Shown piece after piece: positions 1 through 6,003 of a stretch of 36,462 nt of DNA (its first letter is position 1; each line of letters begins with the position of its first letter). The stretch is from an uncultured Flavobacterium sp. (GTDB taxonomy: Bacteria; Bacteroidota; Bacteroidia; Flavobacteriales; Flavobacteriaceae). The DNA is taken from the NCBI GenBank assembly GCA_943912855.1, contig CALTVC010000030.1:1-36462 (forward strand). Reading direction: 5' to 3'. The notes under the pieces were generated by a model. The model saw only the letters and a program-made list of their open reading frames with translations. It ran no database searches and was not told the DNA's origin. The translations under genes were made by a program, and so were the position numbers.

Positions 1-1060
1 CACAACGGAATACGCAAGTTGTATACCGCAGATTAACCTGTGAATCATCTACTAAAGATACAATTTTGAAAGCAATTCACAACACACAACAGCAACTGAA
101 TTTAACAAGATAGCCTGTGAATCATCTACTAAAGATACAATTTTGAAAGCAATTCACAACTCAAGTTCGTCTGGTTCTGCAATTTCTTCGCCTGTGAATC
201 ATCTACTAAAGATACAATTTTGAAAGCAATTCACAACATGTACCGCATTCAACGCTTTTATTTGAGCCCTGTGAATCATCTACTAAAGATACAATTTTGA
301 AAGCAATTCACAACTATATCATTGATATTATCAATGTTAGCAGTCCTGTGAATCATCTACTAAAGATACAATTTTGAAAGCAATTCACAACGTAGCTAGT
401 AGTATTAACCCTGAGTCTCTACCTGTGAATCATCTACTAAAGATACAATTTTGAAAGCAATTCACAACGCACTAAGACAGACACGGCAATAACACAACCT
501 GTGAATCATCTACTAAAGATACAATTTTGAAAGCAATTCACAACGACACAAAAGGAATAGCAAAAGCAGCTAAGCCTGTGAATCATCTACTAAAGATACA
601 ATTTTGAAAGCAATTCACAACAAGCAATAATATCGCTTAATAACATTGCATCCTGTGAATCATCTACTAAAGATACAATTTTGAAAGCAATTCACAACTC
701 ATGGAATTTTAATTGTTCTCGTAATGACCTGTGAATCATCTACTAAAGATACAATTTTGAAAGCAATTCACAACCCCAAGGCAACTCCTCAGCATAACGG
801 AACACCTGTGAATCATCTACTAAAGATACAATTTTGAAAGCAATTCACAACAAACATGGAAAAAGTAACATTATCTTTCGACCTGTGAATCATCTACTAA
901 AGATACAATTTTGAAAGCAATTCACAACGTTACCAGCTAGTTTATATTGCCTATCGTCCTGTGAATCATCTACTAAAGATACAATTTTGAAAGCAATTCA
1001 CAACAAGTAGGGCAAAAGGTAGTGTGTATAGAAACCTGTGAATCATCTACTAAAGATACA
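1..1060. CRISPR. CRISPR array, type II-C-like, 47-bp repeats
   Basis: Thirteen complete identical 47-bp repeats start at 37, 114, 191, 268, 345, 422, 498, 575, 652, 728, 805, 882 and 958. The last 6 bases of another repeat open the window, and a degenerate repeat closes the array at 1035-1060. Fourteen different spacers of 29 or 30 bp lie between them. On the minus strand the repeat begins GTTGTGAATTGC and ends GATTCACAGG, so its ends form a GTGAAT/ATTCAC inverted pair. Length and ends fit type II-C repeats of Bacteroidota. The array runs off the left edge. No cas gene and no tracrRNA anti-repeat is seen in the window, so they should lie to the left or elsewhere. The typing rests on the repeat only. 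Confidence 0.97.
1035..1060. repeat. Degenerate terminal CRISPR repeat
   Basis: The first 26 bases match the repeat exactly, then the sequence diverges into a T-rich run. On the minus strand the lost part is the GTTGTGAATTGCTTTC portion that would pair with tracrRNA. The retained part keeps the TATCTTTA element. A degenerate last repeat usually marks the leader-distal, oldest end. The adjacent glycohydrolase gene starts only 58 bp further on, leaving no room for a normal leader here. I infer that the leader lies at the left, outside the window. Confidence 0.85.
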
Positions 1061-1094
1061 GGTTTTTTGGGAGATGAAAATAGAAAGGGTTTGT

Positions 1095-1102
1095 TATATT
1101 TG
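1095..1102 (+). promoter_or_regulatory. -7 element for the glycohydrolase gene
   Basis: TATATTTG is a perfect match to the Bacteroidota -7 consensus TAnnTTTG. It lies 16 bp before the preferred ATG at 1119, giving a very short leader. No TTG is found at the usual -33 spacing. Confidence 0.5.
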
Positions 1103-1118
1103 GATATATTTTAAAACT

Positions 1119-2375
1119 ATGAACCACCCCATACAATCAGCATTATTAGGTCTTGCAGTAGGCGATGCCCTTGGAGTACCGGTAGAGTTTTTGCCAAGAG
1201 AAGAAATCAGTAGAAATCCTGTAACAGATATGAGGGAATATGGTACCCATAACCAGCCGGCAGGCACATTCTCTGATGACGCCTCACTGGCTTTTTGTTT
1301 GGCAGATGCTCTAACAGAAGAATACAATACTCATAATATTGCGCAAAATTTCAAACTTTGGTACTACGAGGGATTTTGGTCGGCACGTGGCGAAGTGTTT
1401 GATATTGGTATAGCCACCCGCCAGGCGATTAGCAGATTAGATGAAGGAGTAGAGCCAACTTTAGCCGGTGGGTTTGACGAGTATTCTAACGGTAATGGAT
1501 CGCTCATGCGTATACTTCCATTGCTGTTTTATATTAAAGATATGCCCATAGCTGAGCGTTACCGCATAACTAAAGAAGTTTCTTCTATAACTCACATGCA
1601 CGTGCGGTCGGTTATCTCGTGTTTTTACTATTTGGAATTTGCAAGAAAGTTACTATATGGAGATGATCTTGTTAGTATTTACAAACTTTTGCAAACTGAA
1701 ATATCTGATTTTCTTGAATCATTAAAAATTAATCCTCACGAGTTAAAACATTTTAGCAGGCTTTTAAAAGCGAATATTTATGAGTTAAATGAAGACGAAA
1801 TACAAAGCAGTGGCTATGTAATTCATACGCTGGAAGCATCAATATGGTGTCTTATAACAACCAATAATTATAAAGATGCTGTACTTAAAGCCGTAAACCT
1901 AGGTAATGATACCGATACTACGGGAGCGGTAACAGGTGGGCTTGCGGGCTTGGTGTATGGCGCAGAGTATATTCCTCAAAGCTGGTTAGCGGTATTGGCT
2001 AAGCTCGAAAACATTAAAGATTTGGCTCTGAAGTTTGAAAAAGGATTACTAATCCAGAATTCAGATTTTGTGGCTGAATTGCACTATAAAACTACGGAAG
2101 AAGGGGGGAGACAAAATCCTGCGGGTTCCGGTATATGGCAACTTATTAAGTTTCCATTTGAAATAGGGGTGTTTGGAGGACGACAATTTTTCTACGATAA
2201 AGATGTAGTCCTTTTGGGCGAAGATGTAGTTGCTGGCATAAAGCTTTTAATGCCTGATTATTTTGAAGGAAAACTGGAAGAGGGGCTACATTTTGATTTT
2301 TATGACGGACCTAAGTTAAGTGGCACAGGAGTTATAACAAAAATACAAAATCTTAAACTCTTAAAGGATGCCTAA
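1119..2375 (+). CDS. ADP-ribosylglycohydrolase with EF-Tu domain III-like C-terminus
   Basis: This 418-residue protein belongs to the ADP-ribosylglycohydrolase (DraG/ARH) family, which removes ADP-ribose from proteins or small molecules using two Mg ions. Visible motifs are GDALG (15-19), FSDDAS (51-56), NGNGSLMR (124-131) and the metal-binding NDTDTTG (263-269). The catalytic domain ends near residue 310. Residues 316-411 read like domain III of elongation factor Tu: FVAELHY, EEGGR, LLGEDVVAG, then EEGLHFDFYDG and GTGVITKI in the right order. I chose ATG 1119 because the in-frame ATG at 1038 lies inside the terminal CRISPR repeat, upstream of the -7 element. The 3' end overlaps the next gene by 8 bp, suggesting translational coupling. 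Enzyme family is secure; substrate is unknown, and the role of the C-terminal barrel is open. Confidence 0.9.
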   Translation: MNHPIQSALLGLAVGDALGVPVEFLPREEISRNPVTDMREYGTHNQPAGTFSDDASLAFCLADALTEEYNTHNIAQNFKLWYYEGFWSARGEVFDIGIATRQAISRLDEGVEPTLAGGFDEYSNGNGSLMRILPLLFYIKDMPIAERYRITKEVSSITHMHVRSVISCFYYLEFARKLLYGDDLVSIYKLLQTEISDFLESLKINPHELKHFSRLLKANIYELNEDEIQSSGYVIHTLEASIWCLITTNNYKDAVLKAVNLGNDTDTTGAVTGGLAGLVYGAEYIPQSWLAVLAKLENIKDLALKFEKGLLIQNSDFVAELHYKTTEEGGRQNPAGSGIWQLIKFPFEIGVFGGRQFFYDKDVVLLGEDVVAGIKLLMPDYFEGKLEEGLHFDFYDGPKLSGTGVITKIQNLKLLKDA

Positions 2376-2844
2376 TCAACCCCTCATCAACACACAAATA
2401 CCCCTCGAACGCATGCCCGGTAAAGGTGGGTGGACGTTTGCGCGTATACACGGCATAGAGAAAGATAAGGACGGTGCACCCTTCGGTATGGTGTGCGTTA
2501 AAGGTACTATAGACGGTTATGAACTGGATAGCTGTAGTATTATGCCTATGGGCGATGGTGGGCTGTTTCTGCCGGTTAAAGCCGAAATACGGAAGAAGAT
2601 AAAAAAGGAGGAAGGAGATACGGTACATATTGTACTTTTTAAGGATAACGAACCTTACAAGATACCGCCTGAATTACAGCTAAGACTAGAGGATGATGGC
2701 GTGTTTAAGCAATTCCTGAAGCATAAACCGTGGGAGCAACGTATGTGTGCACGGTGGATTTTTTCTGCTAAAAGACCAGAAACCGTTAATGAACGTATTA
2801 TTAAGACGATTTTTCGCCTGCGAAGGAATGAAAAGATTGTGTAA
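2368..2844 (+). CDS. DUF1905/YdeI-like protein
   Basis: This 158-residue soluble protein has no signal peptide. The N-terminal half (residues about 14-95) resembles DUF1905: GKGGWTFARI, a KGTIDGYEL strand, GGLFLPVKAEIRKKI, then EGDTVHIVLF. The C-terminal half has the LEDDGVFKQFL segment and the WIFSAKRPETVNERI helix typical of the bacteriocin-protection YdeI/OmpD-associated family. That name comes from weak genetic data in enterobacteria, so the biochemical role is unknown. The start codon overlaps the end of the glycohydrolase gene by 8 bp, so the two genes are probably co-translated. Confidence 0.8.
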   Translation: MPNQPLINTQIPLERMPGKGGWTFARIHGIEKDKDGAPFGMVCVKGTIDGYELDSCSIMPMGDGGLFLPVKAEIRKKIKKEEGDTVHIVLFKDNEPYKIPPELQLRLEDDGVFKQFLKHKPWEQRMCARWIFSAKRPETVNERIIKTIFRLRRNEKIV

Positions 2845-2957
2845 GAAAAATATTTGTAAAGCGGTATAAATACAGCGTTTTCGGCTGATTTTTGAGCAAC
2901 ACTAATGGCTATTAACAAAAATTATTGCGCTGAAATTGTTAAAATTCATATTCTTTA

Positions 2958-2989
2958 TTGTATTTTAAGATTTAATTATATTATATTTG
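2958..2989 (+). promoter_or_regulatory. Promoter of the ECF sigma factor gene
   Basis: TTG (2958-2960), 21 bp, then TATATTTG (2982-2989): a full match to the Bacteroidota housekeeping promoter. It implies a leader of roughly 100 nt containing a small hairpin, AAACC-CGAAA-GGTTT, near 3045-3060. The 254-bp gap 2845-3098 shows nothing else I can support. Confidence 0.75.
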
Positions 2990-3098
2990 GCATATCATTA
3001 ATTCCTAATTAACAGCGCCTATAGCCGAAAACTACTTTTTAGAAAAACCCGAAAGGTTTCAATACCAAGAATTTAAAAGAACGCTAAAAAGTATCGCT

Positions 3099-3683
3099 AT
3101 GGCTAATGTTGTAATCCCTGACGCAACTCTGGTTAAAAATTATATAGGTGGAGACGAAAACGCTCTGTCTGTACTAATAAAAAGGCACCAGTCAAAAATC
3201 TACGGTTTTATCTACTCTAAAGTTTCTGATAGGGACATATCTGACGATATTTTCCAGGATACCTTTATTAAAGTGATAAAAACGCTAAAAAGTAATTCCT
3301 ACAATGAGGAAGGTAAATTTTTGCCATGGGTAATGCGTATAGCTCATAACCTTATTGTAGACCATTTCCGTCGTAACAAGAAGATGCCAATGCAACGCGA
3401 TACAGATGAGTATTCTGTATTCTCTTTTATGGCAGATACCGGTATGAATGTAGAAAACCAGATTATAAGCGACCAGGTAGAAAATGACCTGCAACGCATT
3501 ATAGACGAGTTACCTGCAGACCAGAAAGAAGTGCTTGTTATGCGTATGTACCAGGATTTGAGCTTTAAGGAAATAGCCGATCTTACAGGGGTTAGCATCA
3601 ATACCGCCCTTGGTCGTATGCGTTATGCGCTTATGAACCTGCGTAAGGTAATTGAGAAAAATAAAATTATTTTGACCAATTAG
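3099..3683 (+). CDS. ECF-type RNA polymerase sigma factor
   Basis: This 194-residue sigma-70 family factor has only regions 2 and 4. Region 2 spans about residues 20-95 (FIYSKVSDRDISDDIFQDTF, then WVMRIAHNLIVDHFRR). Region 4 spans about 130-185 and carries the helix-turn-helix FKEIADLTGVSINTALGRMR, preceded by ELPADQKEVLVMRMYQ. It directs core RNA polymerase to alternative promoters. No anti-sigma gene is adjacent, so it is either free or controlled from elsewhere. It has a strong housekeeping-type promoter, arguing for constitutive expression. The next small gene has its own promoter overlapping this gene's 3' end. The regulon cannot be told from sequence. Confidence 0.93.
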   Translation: MANVVIPDATLVKNYIGGDENALSVLIKRHQSKIYGFIYSKVSDRDISDDIFQDTFIKVIKTLKSNSYNEEGKFLPWVMRIAHNLIVDHFRRNKKMPMQRDTDEYSVFSFMADTGMNVENQIISDQVENDLQRIIDELPADQKEVLVMRMYQDLSFKEIADLTGVSINTALGRMRYALMNLRKVIEKNKIILTN

Positions 3684-3704
3684 ACAATATAGGGTGTAGC
3701 TTTG
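3672..3704 (+). promoter_or_regulatory. Promoter of the 48-residue small gene
   Basis: TTG (3672-3674), 22 bp, then TAGCTTTG (3697-3704), a full consensus match. The -33 element sits inside the last codons of the sigma factor gene. It supports the short gene at 3743 as a real, separately expressed gene. Confidence 0.7.
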
Positions 3705-3742
3705 CGTTATTATGTTGTAGAAAAACAAATAATGATAAAAGC

Positions 3743-3889
3743 ATGGCAAAACTCTACTCTAAAATTAAACCGGCATCTGAAGAAGGTATGTTGCCAAAAA
3801 AAGAAACCATAGATTTCCTATTGAACTATTCTAAGGCGCTTACGTTTGTAAAGACCGAGAATGGTACTTTCGAAAATATTGCTAATTAA
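3743..3889 (+). CDS. 48-residue small protein of unknown function
   Basis: The frame encodes 48 residues beginning MAKLYSKIKPASEEG and ending ENGTFENIAN. It is a soluble, mixed-charge peptide without signal or membrane segment. Support comes from three signals: a consensus promoter ends 38 bp before the ATG, codon use resembles neighbouring genes, and a strong intrinsic terminator begins 12 bp after the stop. This makes a self-contained monocistronic unit. From memory, similar short proteins occur beside the sigma factor gene in other flavobacteria, but I cannot verify that here. An ATG at 3732 in another frame gives only a short, lysine-rich, implausible peptide. Function unknown. Confidence 0.75.
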   Translation: MAKLYSKIKPASEEGMLPKKETIDFLLNYSKALTFVKTENGTFENIAN

Positions 3890-3901
3890 TTTTCCTTGAA
3901 C

Positions 3902-3934
3902 CCTCCCGTTAATTTATTTACGGGAGGTTTTTTT
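3902..3934 (+). terminator. Intrinsic terminator after the small gene
   Basis: An 8-bp perfect GC-rich stem (CCTCCCGT 3902-3909 with ACGGGAGG 3920-3927) with a 10-nt loop is followed by seven Ts. Its right arm lies just beyond the stop codon of the convergent nth gene, whose stop is within the loop. Confidence 0.92.
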
Positions 3935-4576
3935 ATGGTATTCATCCAGCACAGACTTGCGTCCTATAGTGGAGGTAATGATGTCTTTGTCCAGTTTCCA
4001 GCCACGCGCCGGGCTGTATTCCCTTCCGTACCATATTATTTGCAGGTGCAGGTCGTTCCATCGGTCTTCTGGGAAAAGCTTTTTCGCGTCTTTTTCGGTC
4101 TGCACCACGTTTTTTCCGTCGCTGAGTCCCCAACGATACATTAGCCTGTGTATGTGTGTATCTACAGGAAACGCGGGTACTCCAAATGCCTGGCTCATAA
4201 CTACGCTCGCTGTTTTATGGCCTACACCCGGTAATGCCTCTAAATCTTCAAAGCTTTGAGGTACTTCACCATTATGCTTTTCAAGCAGAATTTCGCTAAG
4301 TCCGTGTATTGCCTTTGCCTTTGCAGGCGATAAGCCTACGGGTTTTATAATTTCCCGAATCTCATCAATATCCAGCTTCACCATCATCTTGGGATTGTCT
4401 GCCCGTTCAAAGAGTAGTGGGGTAATCTGGTTTACACGCACATCGGTACTCTGTGCACTCATTAGTACGGCTATCAGTAGAGTATACGGGTCTTTATGGT
4501 CCAGCGGAATAGGTATGGTAGGGTAAAGTTCGTCTAGTGTTTTTATTACAAAAGCGGCTTTCTGGGCTTTGGTCAT
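3914..4576 (-). CDS. nth: Endonuclease III, lacking the iron-sulfur cluster
   Basis: This 220-residue base-excision repair glycosylase/AP lyase removes oxidised pyrimidines. The helix-hairpin-helix LPGVGHKTASVV (115-126) supplies the catalytic Lys121, and VDTHIHR supplies Asp139. E. coli Nth binds a [4Fe-4S] cluster through four C-terminal cysteines. The matching region here (about 183-206, WYGREYSPARGWKL and following) has none, and the whole protein contains no cysteine. The catalytic core is intact, so an active, cluster-free enzyme is likely. The gene is convergent with the small gene at 3743, and its 3' end lies in that gene's terminator loop. Confidence 0.95.
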   Translation of the reverse strand: MTKAQKAAFVIKTLDELYPTIPIPLDHKDPYTLLIAVLMSAQSTDVRVNQITPLLFERADNPKMMVKLDIDEIREIIKPVGLSPAKAKAIHGLSEILLEKHNGEVPQSFEDLEALPGVGHKTASVVMSQAFGVPAFPVDTHIHRLMYRWGLSDGKNVVQTEKDAKKLFPEDRWNDLHLQIIWYGREYSPARGWKLDKDIITSTIGRKSVLDEYHKKTSRK

Positions 4577-4601
4577 AGTCGAGTTGTTTTATCGGGTAAT
4601 G

Positions 4602-4609
4602 CAAATATA
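4602..4609 (-). promoter_or_regulatory. -7 element for nth
   Basis: Read on the minus strand this is TATATTTG, a perfect -7 match, 25 bp upstream of the nth ATG. No TTG is found at the usual distance. It lies back-to-back with the bcp promoter. Confidence 0.55.
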
Positions 4610-4642
4610 GGCTAAACAAGCGTTAATTGTAGTATAAGGATT

Positions 4643-4673
4643 TTGGTATTGCAACGTGTTGAAGCTACCTTTG
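4643..4673 (+). promoter_or_regulatory. Promoter of bcp
   Basis: TTG (4643-4645), 20 bp, then TACCTTTG (4666-4673), a full consensus match, 28 bp before the bcp ATG. Confidence 0.75.
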
Positions 4674-4701
4674 TAAGGATTAACTTTATCGCATTCATCT
4701 T

Positions 4702-5157
4702 ATGACAACATTACAAAAAGGAGATAAAGCACCTGATTTTTCTGGTGTTGACCAAAACGGAAATACCCATACATTAGCTGATTATAAAGGGAAAAAACTG
4801 GTGGTTTTCTTTTACCCAAAAGCAGATACCCCGGGCTGTACTGCCGAAGCCTGTGATCTACGTGATAACTTTCATCGCTTTGAAGCGCAGGGTTATTCTT
4901 TGCTGGGTGTAAGTGCTGATCCGGTTAAAAAACAGGCCAAATTTGCCGAGAAGTATAACCTGCCGTTTCCACTGCTGGCAGATGAAGACCATAGTGTGTT
5001 GAATGCTTTTGGGGTTTGGGGACCTAAAAAGTTCATGGGGCGTGTATTTGATGGTATCCATCGTACAACATTCGTAATAAACGAAGACGGAATTATAGAT
5101 GAAGTAATTACAAACGTAAAAACAAAAGCGCATACTGCTCAGATTATCAGCGAATAA
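4702..5157 (+). CDS. bcp: Thioredoxin-dependent peroxiredoxin (Bcp/PrxQ)
   Basis: This 151-residue protein of the AhpC/TSA fold reduces hydroperoxides with thioredoxin as electron donor. The active site PGCTAEACDLRD gives peroxidatic Cys46 and resolving Cys51, the C-x4-C pattern of the atypical two-cysteine Bcp/PrxQ group. The conserved FFYPKADTPGCT lead-in and the length match the family. There is no signal peptide, so it acts in the cytoplasm. It is transcribed from its own consensus promoter, divergently from nth. The pairing of oxidative DNA repair with peroxide removal is suggestive but may only reflect conserved gene order. Confidence 0.95.
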   Translation: MTTLQKGDKAPDFSGVDQNGNTHTLADYKGKKLVVFFYPKADTPGCTAEACDLRDNFHRFEAQGYSLLGVSADPVKKQAKFAEKYNLPFPLLADEDHSVLNAFGVWGPKKFMGRVFDGIHRTTFVINEDGIIDEVITNVKTKAHTAQIISE

Positions 5158-5173
5158 AATATTTTGAATGTTT

Positions 5174-5210
5174 ATAAATAACCGATGCTAATATAGTGTC
5201 GGTTATTTAT
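5174..5210 (+). terminator. Perfect hairpin between bcp and the LuxR gene
   Basis: A 12-bp perfect stem (5174-5185 with 5199-5210) has a 13-nt loop and is followed by a short T-rich stretch. It probably terminates bcp. It also occupies the -33 region of the next promoter (-7 at 5215), so it could act as an operator for the downstream gene. Confidence 0.6.
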
Positions 5211-5214
5211 TTTA

Positions 5215-5222
5215 TAACTTTG
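5215..5222 (+). promoter_or_regulatory. -7 element of the PAS-LuxR gene
   Basis: TAACTTTG is a perfect -7 match, 26 bp before the ATG at 5249. There is no TTG at -33; that position is inside the inverted repeat 5174-5210. Confidence 0.55.
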
Positions 5223-5248
5223 CATGGACCAACCAATTAAAAATTGAT

Positions 5249-6001
5249 ATGAACGTCTATGATGAAGTTCAGAAAATATGGGAAAATGTTCCCCGTTCTG
5301 AAGATGTAAAGAATACTGATTTTAACCTAACTGCCCACAGGCAATTACTTTCTGTGTTTCATGTAGGCAGTTATTTTACATATGTAGTAAACATACGCCG
5401 TTCACTCATAGAACATGTTAGTTTTGAAGTTACTTCTTTATTAGGCTACAGTCCTGAAGATATCACTGTTCCTTTCTTAGTTAGTCTGATGCATCCGCAT
5501 GATGTGCCGTATTTCCTTAATTTTGAATCGGCATCAGAACGATTCTTTAATGATAAATCTGGCGAGGATCTTTTTAAATATAAAGTTCAGTACGATTTCC
5601 GTATTAAAAATGCCGCAGGTAACTATGTACGTCTTCTGCATCAATACATGATTATTCAGCACGACGCTACTGATGTACTTACATTTGCTGTAGATACAGA
5701 TATTACACACCTTAAACTTACAGGTGTACCTCAGTTATCTTTTATAGGTATTAATGATGCGCCATCTTATTACAATGTCGACCCTGAGCGTATTTTTTTA
5801 CCAAAGAAATCTTTCTTTACCAAACGGGAACTGGATATACTTCGTGCTCTTTCGGCGGGTAAAAACAGTTATGAAATGGCGGAGGATTTAAACATAAGTA
5901 AACACACGGTAGACGTACATCGTAAAAACCTCATTAAGAAAACAGGAGCCAAATCTACTTATGAAATACTGAATAAAGCTTTTACAAACGGTTGGGTGTA
6001 A
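5249..6001 (+). CDS. PAS-domain LuxR-type transcriptional regulator
   Basis: This 250-residue one-component regulator starts with a PAS-like sensor domain at about residues 40-155. It shows the LLGYSPEDI turn, the LMHPHDVPYF segment and an R-I-K-N-A-A-G-N-Y-V-R strand typical of PAS_3-like folds. The C-terminal LuxR-type helix-turn-helix spans about residues 188-248, with FTKRELDILRALSAGKNSYE, then ISKHTVDVHRKNL and the family's KTGAKS ending. No phospho-acceptor receiver domain is present, so the signal is probably a ligand, redox state or protein contact. The stop codon is only 2 bp from the end of the convergent dnaX gene, leaving no separate terminator. Target genes are unknown. Confidence 0.88.
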   Translation: MNVYDEVQKIWENVPRSEDVKNTDFNLTAHRQLLSVFHVGSYFTYVVNIRRSLIEHVSFEVTSLLGYSPEDITVPFLVSLMHPHDVPYFLNFESASERFFNDKSGEDLFKYKVQYDFRIKNAAGNYVRLLHQYMIIQHDATDVLTFAVDTDITHLKLTGVPQLSFIGINDAPSYYNVDPERIFLPKKSFFTKRELDILRALSAGKNSYEMAEDLNISKHTVDVHRKNLIKKTGAKSTYEILNKAFTNGWV

Positions 6002-6003
6002 AC

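Noticed and set aside
1038..1118. Upstream extension of the glycohydrolase frame to an ATG at 1038
   Set aside because: It starts inside the degenerate CRISPR repeat and crosses the -7 element; family alignment begins at the ATG at 1119.
2877..3032. A 10-bp inverted repeat (2877-2886 with 3023-3032) flanking the sigma factor promoter
   Set aside because: The arms are 136 bp apart and short enough to be chance; nothing else supports a function.
3080..3294. A 14-bp direct repeat (3080-3093 and 3281-3294) in the sigma factor leader and gene
   Set aside because: A few repeats of this length are expected by chance in a window this size, and one copy is explained by coding sequence.
3732..3742. 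ATG at 3732 as an alternative small-gene start
   Set aside because: It is in another frame and yields a short implausible peptide.
4642..4650. A TTTGGTATT match to the LytTR half-site upstream of bcp
   Set aside because: There is no partner 21 bp away, and it coincides with the TTG of a normal consensus promoter.
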